Positions 21,748-26,834 of a stretch of DNA of 26,834 nucleotides are shown here, piece by piece; the stretch's first letter is position 1; the number at the start of each line of letters is the position of its first letter. Origin of the DNA: a virus. The stretch covers positions 1-26,834 of the IMG/VR virus record IMGVR_UViG_3300029448_000349; one strand, 5' to 3'. The position numbers and the translations under genes are program-made. The notes under the pieces were generated by a model. It made no database searches, was not told the DNA's origin, and was given only the letters and a program-made list of their open reading frames with translations.

Positions 21748-22083
21748 TTACCTTAAGTATTTTGTGCCGTTATGGTCAATTGATGACTCGCCAACATCAT
21801 CAGCGTTGATGTTACCACGAATCGCCAGTTTGCCAGATTTATCCCTAATTGGGGACTTCCAACTGCCCTTGACAATATCGCCAGATTCAATGTCAACAAA
21901 TGAGTGAACTGATCTTGCTTCCCCAAAAGATGCGAAATATATTCTGGCGAACCGTTTGCCGATGCTAAACTCAATCGTTTGGTCATCAAGATGGGTAAAT
22001 CCCATGCGAGTCTGATATTCTTTATTTAATCGTGCTACCAGTTTTCTGTATTTTTCGATTCTTAAGATTTTATCTGCGTACAT
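21748..22083 (-). CDS. First gene of the leftward early operon, unknown
   Basis: 111 residues from ATG 22083. The frame is open to 22143, but that upstream ATG lies within the -35 box of the operon promoter and cannot be in its transcript. The protein has a helical, basic N-terminus (KILRIEKYRKLVARLNKEYQ), then FSIGKRFARIYFASFGEARS and GDIVKGSWKSPIRDKSGKLA, RGNINADDVG. The 'R.ARIYF...GEARSVHSFVD..SGDI.K.ASWK.P......RGN' pattern is common in aquatic phages. Function unknown. Confidence 0.7.
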   Translation of the reverse strand: MYADKILRIEKYRKLVARLNKEYQTRMGFTHLDDQTIEFSIGKRFARIYFASFGEARSVHSFVDIESGDIVKGSWKSPIRDKSGKLAIRGNINADDVGESSIDHNGTKYLR

Positions 22084-22114
22084 TTTTTTGCTCTTGGTTT
22101 GTTTCAGTAGGGCG

Positions 22115-22143
22115 ACTATAAAACAGGTAAATTTGATTGTCAA
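22115..22143 (-). promoter_or_regulatory. Strong sigma70 promoter for the leftward early operon
   Basis: Read on the minus strand: TTGACA (22143-22138), a 17-nt spacer, then TATAGT (22120-22115). The -35 box is consensus and the -10 box matches 5 of 6. Transcription should begin near 22108, giving a leader of about 25 nt to ATG 22083. All leftward genes down to 12718 are tightly packed behind it, with no other clear promoter seen. Confidence 0.85.
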
Positions 22144-22262
22144 GAATTATTTTAAAAAACGTAGCAATTAATTATCTTTTTCCTGGGTTTCCCTTTATTA
22201 TCAATTACTTACCTTAAAAGATAATAATAACAGGAAGTTTTTTTCTTTTTTTATTCTATCTG

Positions 22263-22271
22263 TGGTACAAT
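22263..22271 (+). promoter_or_regulatory. Candidate extended -10 promoter, rightward
   Basis: TGGTACAAT matches the extended -10 form TGnTATAAT in all but one base. No good -35 box is found 17 nt upstream, where the sequence is a T-rich tract, but extended -10 promoters do not need one. Transcription would begin near 22278 and run through the hairpin-rich region into the gene at 22639. Confidence 0.45.
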
Positions 22272-22277
22272 CTCAGT

Positions 22278-22620
22278 TGAGCGGGTCAAGACTCATTAAA
22301 TTATAGGGCTGATTATCCCTACATCTTGCCAAAAGTAATCACTTATATGGGCGCTAAAGACGGCGTTGGAAACAGGCAAACACTGACATTCTAAGAATGG
22401 GTCTTTGGTTTCACAGCCAATCAAAATAACTGTACCTGACAAACCATATATTTTAAACCTTCGGGGGTTAACAATAACCCATACCGAATTATGACTGGGG
22501 TCAGTACGGTCTTATTGACAATTATAAATTGAACGATAGGCAGAACCTATCAATTACTAAACTGGTATTTAAGGCTATCAAACGATAGTTTATATCTATC
22601 ACTGAATTAGATGACCTATA
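22278..22620 (+). ncRNA. Hairpin-rich region, candidate structured RNA or origin
   Basis: A stretch of about 340 nt with no plausible gene on either strand but many short inverted repeats: TAGGG/CCCTA (22304-22308, 22317-22321); TTGCC/GGCAA (22326-22330, 22375-22379) enclosing AAGT/ACTT; CATTC/GAATG (22387-22391, 22395-22399); TTCGG-GGGTTA/TAACCC-CCGAA (22460-22470, 22475-22488) with a 3-nt bulge; ACTG/CAGT (22494-22505); and GATAGG/CCTATC (22535-22551). It follows a possible extended -10 promoter. It does not look like a tRNA, tmRNA or any RNA family I can name. A replication origin is an alternative. Strand is inferred from the promoter. Confidence 0.4.
22535..22600. repeat. Cluster of GATAG/CTATC inverted repeats
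   Basis: GATAGG at 22535-22540 and CCTATC at 22546-22551 form a 6-bp stem with a 5-nt loop. CTATC (22575-22579), GATAG (22584-22588) and CTATC (22596-22600) follow. AACGATAG occurs twice, at 22532 and 22581, 49 nt apart. Repeats of one short core in both orientations just upstream of a gene look like operator or iteron sites for a DNA-binding protein. Confidence 0.45.
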
Positions 22621-22638
22621 AAGTAATAGGCTAAGGTT

Positions 22639-22806
22639 ATGAGTAGCGACAAAGAAACAAAATTAAAACGACGCAACCTAGTAGCCAAACATTCCCACAA
22701 ATTTAATAAGGGATATACGCATAAAACAAAGGTTGCCTATAATCGCAAATCTAAGGCGCTACAACGCGACCTAAACGATACCCTAGGGGATAACCCTATA
22801 GATTGA
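22639..22806 (+). CDS. 55-residue basic protein, DUF7230-like
   Basis: Open frame from ATG 22639 to TGA 22804-22806, the only rightward gene between the two leftward operons. AGG lies at a suitable distance upstream. The core RRNLVAKHSHKFNKGYTHKT then KVAYNRKSKAL matches the pattern 'RN.VAKH..KFN......D.K..YKRK.K' that I recall as DUF7230. It is strongly basic, with an acidic tail (NDTLGDNPID). Function unknown; RNA or DNA binding is likely from composition. It could share a transcript with the structured region upstream. Confidence 0.65.
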   Translation: MSSDKETKLKRRNLVAKHSHKFNKGYTHKTKVAYNRKSKALQRDLNDTLGDNPID

Positions 22807-22871
22807 TTATCACGCCATACAGTGCGAATGGTGACCTTGTATCACGTTTTAATAGCGTTATTAGTAGGCAT

Positions 22872-22895
22872 AAAAAAAGCGGGAATTAACCCGCT
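22872..22895 (-). terminator. Intrinsic terminator after the GP88-like gene
   Basis: Read on the minus strand: AGCGGG, loop TTAATT, CCCGCT, then seven T residues (complement of 22872-22878). The stem covers 22878-22895. It lies about 35 nt after the stop of the leftward gene at 22929, so it ends the second leftward operon and keeps it from running into the hairpin-rich region. Confidence 0.85.
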
Positions 22896-22928
22896 AAAAA
22901 AACCTTTTAAAGTTTTTATTCTACGTTA

Positions 22929-23513
22929 CTATTTCACCGCTTCAATTATGACGTTTGTCCCATTGTGTTTGTAGCACATGAGGCAGTCAATACATTTTTT
23001 GCCAGTGCAATTTTGCTTTATCCCTGAATCCTTATCCACGTTATTGAATACCTTGTCAAAGCCCCTAGGAACGCCGATAACCTTATCAATTCGAGGATTG
23101 GAGAATATCAAAATAAGATTGCTGGGAACATCCGCAATTTGTCGCACAATTGACGCTCGTTTTGTCCAAAGTGTAAACGTGCAGTGCGGATTCTTTTTGG
23201 CAATGTTAATGATGTTTTTGTAGTGGTTTAGGTTTATCAATTCCCCATGGCCGTTAAATCTAAAATATGCTTGATTAATTATCGGCAACAAATCCCAGTC
23301 GATTAAATCTTTCATCAATTCGCTGTTATGCTGAAAGGCAGGAACGCAGGATTTTCTAAACGTGGTTAACATCTTATGCGAATAACATTTTCCACAAATG
23401 GTATCGGTTGACTTTTGACGGATACAAAACTCATTCGTTGTAGTATCGGTATTGATTGCGCCAATGCCTTGAAGTTTACCGCTCATTTTGCTGATTTTGA
23501 TTTGTTGGATCAT
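22929..23513 (-). CDS. GP88-like cysteine-rich phage protein
   Basis: 194 residues. It matches the 'gene product 88' phage family by motif order: KMSGKLQGIGAINTDTTTN, FCIRQKSTDTICGKCYSHKM with C30, C40 and C43, AYFRFNGHGELINLNHYKN, FTLWTKRA, LILIFSNPRIDKVI, and a C-terminal NCTGKKCIDCLMCYKHN with C169, C174, C177 and C180. Two cysteine clusters suggest bound zinc or an iron-sulphur cluster. The biochemical role of the family is not known to me. It has its own GGAATAAAA leader and lies between two leftward terminators, so it may be expressed at a different level from the genes upstream. Confidence 0.8.
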   Translation of the reverse strand: MIQQIKISKMSGKLQGIGAINTDTTTNEFCIRQKSTDTICGKCYSHKMLTTFRKSCVPAFQHNSELMKDLIDWDLLPIINQAYFRFNGHGELINLNHYKNIINIAKKNPHCTFTLWTKRASIVRQIADVPSNLILIFSNPRIDKVIGVPRGFDKVFNNVDKDSGIKQNCTGKKCIDCLMCYKHNGTNVIIEAVK

Positions 23514-23542
23514 TGTCTTTTATTCCATTGTTGTTGTTACCC

Positions 23543-23563
23543 AAAAACCCCGCAAAAGCGGGG
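23543..23563 (-). terminator. Intrinsic terminator between leftward genes
   Basis: CCCCGC (23548-23553), loop AAAA and GCGGGG (23558-23563). On the minus strand the 6-bp G/C stem is followed by five T residues (complement of 23543-23547). It stands between the gene ending at 23590 and the GP88-like gene, so it should reduce or block read-through into GP88. Confidence 0.8.
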
Positions 23564-23589
23564 TCTGTAGGGTTAATTGAAGGGTTTGT

Positions 23590-23874
23590 TTAAGGCATTA
23601 AACCATCTTCGCACAGTGAATCTAAAAATTCCAAGTCATCCTTTTCAGTTTCGATTTTGTCCACTGCTAGCCAGTTATTAGAACGATTAGCCCATGCCTT
23701 CGCTTCAGATAGTTTATCAAAATATTTGTAGTCTTCTAACGTGCCATATTGATATTCGCGCAATTCCCAATCCCCAGTAGGATTACACAAAATAATAAAC
23801 TCCAATTCGAAATCCTTATTTTCTGCATAATGATTTAAACCACCCGTTGTTTTATATGTGCTGAATTTTAGCAT
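23590..23874 (-). CDS. Small hypothetical protein
   Basis: 94 residues with a GAGGAATAAATAAA leader before ATG 23874. The sequence is beta-prone then helical (DFELEFIILCNPTGDWELRE, DYKYFDKLSEAKAWANRSNN) with an acidic tail (EKDDLEFLDSLCEDG). The 'F.KLSEAK.WA' segment resembles small DUF-type early phage proteins, but I cannot name a family. An intrinsic terminator follows it. Confidence 0.6.
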   Translation of the reverse strand: MLKFSTYKTTGGLNHYAENKDFELEFIILCNPTGDWELREYQYGTLEDYKYFDKLSEAKAWANRSNNWLAVDKIETEKDDLEFLDSLCEDGLMP

Positions 23875-23879
23875 TTTAT

Positions 23880-24143
23880 TTATTCCTCGTTAATGGTTTT
23901 TCTAATGGGATCAGATAATTGCGCATCAATATTATAATTACAAATGCGCCATTTATGATTAAGTAAATTCTTTTTACTTTCATAATAGTCATAAAGTTTT
24001 AACTGTTTTTCGGTTAATGTCTTTTCTAATGTCGAATCACTGCAAAGCGGATAACCGTCAATATCTACTTGGATTCCCGCATCAATTAATAACTTCGTTT
24101 GTGCGTTATGCGCTTTTAAATATAGTGTTTTGAATTTATTCAT
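23880..24143 (-). CDS. Small hypothetical protein
   Basis: 87 residues with AGGAATAAATAAA before ATG 24143. Helical: FKTLYLKAHNAQTKLLIDAG, then SDSTLEKTLTEKQLKLYDYY and KKNLLNHKWRICNYN. Two cysteines, no metal-site pattern. No family recognised. It is the second gene after the promoter at 24273-24301. Confidence 0.6.
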   Translation of the reverse strand: MNKFKTLYLKAHNAQTKLLIDAGIQVDIDGYPLCSDSTLEKTLTEKQLKLYDYYESKKNLLNHKWRICNYNIDAQLSDPIRKTINEE

Positions 24144-24144
24144 T

Positions 24145-24243
24145 TTATTTATTCCTTTTTTGTTTGTTTATCATTTCAACAGCGTAATCAATAAATCCCG
24201 CTGAAACGATTATTAAACCAAAAATTAGCATCATAATTAACAT
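24145..24243 (-). CDS. 32-residue membrane micropeptide
   Basis: Minus-strand frame from ATG 24243, preceded by GGGAATAATA, to TAA 24145-24147. The peptide begins MLIMMLIFGLIIVSAGFIDY, a single transmembrane helix, and ends KQKRNK. It has the same leader style as its neighbours and is the first gene after the promoter. Its size makes confirmation from sequence alone impossible. It could be a membrane-acting takeover or exclusion peptide, which is speculation. Confidence 0.5.
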   Translation of the reverse strand: MLIMMLIFGLIIVSAGFIDYAVEMINKQKRNK

Positions 24244-24272
24244 TATTATTCCCTTTTGTTTAATTGTTATCG

Positions 24273-24301
24273 ATTATTTCATACAAATAGCATACGGTAA
24301 A
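24273..24301 (-). promoter_or_regulatory. Promoter of the second leftward operon
   Basis: Minus strand: TTTACC (24301-24296), 17-nt spacer, AATAAT (24278-24273). The -35 box matches 4 of 6 and the -10 box 5 of 6. The spacing is ideal and the start of transcription would be near 24266, about 23 nt before ATG 24243. Confidence 0.6.
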
Positions 24302-24627
24302 TCATAAAGATTTTATAGGGGCATAAACTAAGTTAATGACTAGGGTACTGGTGTTTTGAATGTTCCCTACACGCACACACACACCGACCAAAGCAATCGG
24401 CTTTTTATTGGCTACTAATAGTGGCAATACTTTCCCGCTATTTATTGACGCAATTAAACCCCAGACTATTGAAGGGTAACGGCATCAATCGGCTATGGTT
24501 CCTACCTACAAAAAATCGACGCCAGACGAAACTGGAGCCCCCCGACCCCTTTTTTTTCTAGATGTATCGATATATGTCCTCTCCACTCACCATCGGGGTA
24601 AAATACCCTCTATAAGAAAACACTAAT
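24302..24627. other. Non-coding control region before the terminase operon
   Basis: No convincing gene on either strand. It holds a (CA)n-like tract (24370-24384), a TAGGG/CCCTA pair (24341-24345, 24365-24369), the direct repeat CAATCGGCT at 24394-24402 and 24486-24494 (92 nt apart), and a C6 run then a C4T8 tract ending at 24558. The position just upstream of the terminase operon would suit a packaging site or control region, but no consensus can be named. Confidence 0.4.
24596..24616 (+). promoter_or_regulatory. Palindrome with TATAAG -10 box
   Basis: GGGTA-AAA-TACCC (24596-24608) is a perfect 5-bp inverted repeat with a 3-nt centre. TATAAG (24611-24616), a 5 of 6 match to the -10 box, follows, and ATG 24628 is only 12 nt further on. 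No good -35 box is found. The palindrome would overlap the RNA polymerase footprint and may be an operator. Confidence 0.35.
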
Positions 24628-26391
24628 ATGGCTAACTTACAATATATTAATGAGCAATTAGGAGTTCCCGAAGAAGAGGAAAAAGGATTTCTTGCAAGAG
24701 CGGTATCCACTATTGATGCGCCTAGACAATTCCTTTTAGAAAAAACTATAGAAGGCATTTCTGGGGAAGATGTTGAAAGGGGTAATTTAAATTTTGGGGA
24801 TGTGACTGAGGGTCTTTTAGGCAATCAGTTTATGGCTAACAACCCTAAAACTTATGCCGCTTTGTCTACTGCTGGTGATATTCTTTTCGACCCATTAAAT
24901 CTACCAATATTTAAAGGTGCAAAAGGATTGCTTGGAATGGCAGGGTCATTACCATATTTGGCTAAACAAGCAAAATCTCCAAACCTTGCTGATGCGGCCT
25001 TAACACAAGATATAACAAGAATGACAAAAGGTTACGAGCAGAACCACCCTAGAAGCGTAACTATAGCAGGTAAAGAACACACAATGCCAAACTGGTATGG
25101 GCCTAGTCACGCCAAACCAATGCACCTAGCGCATGGTGTAGGAAGACTTGCGGGAGATGTAGCGCAAATGGCGGTAGACCCAAAATCTGCGGCAATATTT
25201 TCAAAATATGGTGTTTCCCCAACAAACGCCAGAGAAATTGAAAGGCTTGTTTCCAACCTTAATAACCCTGATGCAACAAAAGTTCATTATGATCTTTTAG
25301 GGTTAAAAAGAACTGCTACTGATAAACCTGTAAATAAAAATGCAGTGATGAATGAGTTACATTCTCAACTTGCCTATACTTCTTCAATACTTAGAAAGTA
25401 TATTCCAAACGATGCCAGAAGGGAGGCATTTGAAAAAGATCTTGGCCCATATCTTTTTCCGAAGCAAAGAGCGGGGACAGTTACAGAGTTTAAAAATAAC
25501 CCAAATATGATAAGGGAAACACTGGAACTACCAGATTCAATTTCTGATAATGTTATATTAAACCACATTGCAAACAGAGTGCCTAAAGGTTTTGGTCAGG
25601 AATTATCTGGAAATATTACCATAAACTCTAAGCCTTACCAAAATTCAGCCTCAAAATCCGCAGCATTTGGTCAAGTAAAAACACAGTCATACCAAGATTT
25701 CTTGGATACTTTAAAAGAATTTTCTGGTAGCAAAACTCCAATTAATCTGGAAACAATAAGAAAGGCGGCGGAAAACAAATTTAAAAATACATCATTAAGC
25801 AAACCAAAGCAAAAGCAAAGGGTAGATGAAATGATGTCTAAACTAACCGACTCTGATGGATATATATCAATACAAGGAACAAGGTTGGTGGAAGATCGTC
25901 TTTTAGCCCATATTAATCAAATAATGTTGGTTAAGAAGGGAAGCAAGAAACAAAAAAGAGGGACTGGCGATCCGCACCAAGACGGATTCGTTATTTTATA
26001 TGACCAGATGAAACAAGGAAGCGGATCAAATTTAGCGGAAAAAGTATTTGATTTGGGTTCTAAAAATAATTTTATTGCTGTAGATTCTGCCCCTTTCCAA
26101 ATTGGGCCGAAGAAAAGTCCAAGCAAAAAAAGAGAAGGTATTTATGAGGGTGAATTATTTTACGGTCAAAAAGTTGAAAATCCCAGAGTATCTTCAGTAA
26201 TATCACAAACTCCAGACCCTTCATTAACTATGCTATCCCCGCAAAGAGTAGAAGATATTTCTAGCAAAGCAATGGATATTATAAACTACAGGCCAACAAT
26301 TTCAGAATACGGCTCACAAATACAAGATAGGTTAGCCGATATTAATTTGTTGCAAAAAACCCAAAAAGAGGAAGATGAACTTGCGTACTGA
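24628..26391 (+). CDS. 587-residue protein of unknown function
   Basis: It opens the terminase operon. The N-terminus is Ala/Gly-rich with amphipathic helices (FLARAVSTIDAPRQFLLEKT, ALSTAGDILFDPLNLPIFKG, AKGLLGMAGSLPYLAKQ), which resembles the start of capsid-stored or ejected proteins, including the 891-residue protein of this phage. The remainder is soluble, basic and mostly helical, with a Lys-rich linker (MLVKKGSKKQKRGTGDPHQD) and FFYG-like turns. No enzyme motif is visible. The Shine-Dalgarno sequence is weak. The stop overlaps terS by 17 nt. Possible roles are an ejected protein or a packaging or scaffold accessory; none is proven. Confidence 0.6.
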   Translation: MANLQYINEQLGVPEEEEKGFLARAVSTIDAPRQFLLEKTIEGISGEDVERGNLNFGDVTEGLLGNQFMANNPKTYAALSTAGDILFDPLNLPIFKGAKGLLGMAGSLPYLAKQAKSPNLADAALTQDITRMTKGYEQNHPRSVTIAGKEHTMPNWYGPSHAKPMHLAHGVGRLAGDVAQMAVDPKSAAIFSKYGVSPTNAREIERLVSNLNNPDATKVHYDLLGLKRTATDKPVNKNAVMNELHSQLAYTSSILRKYIPNDARREAFEKDLGPYLFPKQRAGTVTEFKNNPNMIRETLELPDSISDNVILNHIANRVPKGFGQELSGNITINSKPYQNSASKSAAFGQVKTQSYQDFLDTLKEFSGSKTPINLETIRKAAENKFKNTSLSKPKQKQRVDEMMSKLTDSDGYISIQGTRLVEDRLLAHINQIMLVKKGSKKQKRGTGDPHQDGFVILYDQMKQGSGSNLAEKVFDLGSKNNFIAVDSAPFQIGPKKSPSKKREGIYEGELFYGQKVENPRVSSVISQTPDPSLTMLSPQRVEDISSKAMDIINYRPTISEYGSQIQDRLADINLLQKTQKEEDELAY

Positions 26392-26755
26392 AAAGCAAGA
26401 AATATTTATAGACCAATACTGTATGCATGGTAATGCGGCTAAAGCCGCTGAGATGGCAGGTTATTCGCATCCCAAGCAAAGGGGTTATGAATTAAAGAAC
26501 CAGTTCACCTCAGAGATTGAAGCCAGAACCAGAAAATTAATTAAGGATGCTGTCCCTGCCGCACTGCTTGTCCTACAAAATTTAGCACAAAACGCAGAAA
26601 GTGAGTCTGTAAAATTAGGGGCGGTAAAAGATATCCTTGACAGGGCGGGACTTAAGCCTACAGACAAGGTAGAGCAGACCGTCACCAGTGTAGAGGGTAA
26701 GTCCACAGAAGAGTTACAGAAGGAACTGGAGTCCCTTATAGGGCCATTAAATTAG
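26375..26755 (+). CDS. terS: Terminase small subunit
   Basis: 126 residues with GAGGAAG before ATG 26375. The N-terminal helix-turn-helix EIFIDQYCMHGNAAKAAEMA then GYS is the DNA-binding motif of many TerS proteins. It is followed by a helical oligomerisation region (VPAALLVLQNLAQNAESESV, KLGAVKDILDRAGLKPTDKV) and a short acidic tail that would contact TerL. TerS recognises phage DNA and starts packaging. It overlaps the previous gene by 17 nt and the next gene by one nucleotide. Confidence 0.88.
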   Translation: MNLRTEKQEIFIDQYCMHGNAAKAAEMAGYSHPKQRGYELKNQFTSEIEARTRKLIKDAVPAALLVLQNLAQNAESESVKLGAVKDILDRAGLKPTDKVEQTVTSVEGKSTEELQKELESLIGPLN

Positions 26756-26834
26756 TGGATGTAGAAAAAGCAGTAGAACTAGCCAAGGAGTTAAAGAAAC
26801 GACAGAGATTTGAGAAGATATCCTTCTATGATCC
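26755..26834 (+). CDS. terL: Terminase large subunit, 3' partial
   Basis: A frame beginning at GTG 26755, which shares one base with the terS stop (TAGTG), is open to the window edge. Its 26 residues include ELAKELKKRQRFEKISFYDP. A basic helix followed by 'FYDP' is how many TerL proteins begin, just before the adenine-binding motif. No Walker motif is inside the window, so the call rests on position after terS and this short match. Confidence 0.75.
   Translation, partial: MDVEKAVELAKELKKRQRFEKISFYD

Noticed and set aside
22084-22143. 20-residue N-terminal extension of the first leftward gene
   Set aside because: Its ATG lies inside the -35 box of the promoter, so it is upstream of the transcript start.
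22515-22543. Rightward promoter from TTGACA at 22515
   Set aside because: No acceptable -10 box at 16 to 18 nt; the GATAGG hairpin occupies the position.
22260-22640. tRNA, tmRNA or group I intron in the hairpin-rich region
   Set aside because: No GTTCRANNC T-loop with acceptor pairing, no tmRNA end pairing, and no group I core pairing could be made by eye.
24394-24408. Rightward terminator from CCGA/TCGG followed by CTTTTT
   Set aside because: Only a 4-bp stem with a 9-nt loop, too weak to call.
24445-24472. Rightward promoter TTGACG with TATTGA
   Set aside because: The -35 is good but the -10 candidate matches only 3 of 6 at 16-nt spacing.
24558-24824. 88-residue leftward open frame overlapping the 587-residue gene start
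   Set aside because: No ribosome site, Ser/Pro-rich shadow composition, opposite to a convincing gene.
1-26834. CRISPR array, integrase or transposon
   Set aside because: No regularly spaced repeats, no integrase or transposase motifs and no IS-type terminal repeats were seen.

Overview
The window is part of a tailed double-stranded DNA phage genome. It has an AT-rich, tightly packed gene layout with stop-start overlaps. It carries a terminase small subunit, the start of the terminase large subunit, tail and internal virion proteins, and a leftward replication and recombination block. There are no bacterial housekeeping genes, rRNA genes or tRNA genes. The virion genes (a nozzle-like protein, a TIM-barrel tail protein, an S74-like protein and a large probable ejection protein, with no tape measure or sheath in view) suggest a short-tailed phage of an aquatic Gram-negative bacterium. 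Host and morphology are inferences. The structural genes that should follow terL and precede position 1 are outside the window.

Layout: 1-12812 is a rightward virion operon ending in small basic, membrane and lipoprotein-like genes. An intrinsic terminator (12613-12647) lies inside the last gene. From 22083 down to 12718 is a leftward early operon driven by a near-consensus sigma70 promoter (22115-22143). It encodes many small proteins, a DnaB-like helicase, a PD-(D/E)XK resolvase-like protein, a Rad52-type annealase, a class II ribonucleotide reductase, DUF3310 and HNH proteins, an SSB-like protein, a RecB/Cas4-like nuclease, a PD-(D/E)XK protein and a Mom-like DNA modification protein. 22144-22638 is a hairpin-rich non-coding region followed by a lone rightward gene of DUF7230 type. 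22929-24243 is a second short leftward operon with a GP88-like cysteine protein, split and ended by two intrinsic terminators. 24244-24627 is a non-coding control region. From 24628 rightward come a 587-residue protein of unknown role, terS and terL.

The early genes fit recombination-assisted replication. Helicase, nuclease, annealase, SSB-like protein and resolvase handle DNA, RNR makes deoxynucleotides, and Mom may protect the genome from restriction. No DNA polymerase or primase is visible here, so a host polymerase, or one encoded elsewhere in the genome, is needed. The least explained parts are the hairpin-rich RNA-like region at 22278-22620, the overlapping Mom and nuclease genes, the terminator embedded in a gene, and several very small genes (28-57 codons).
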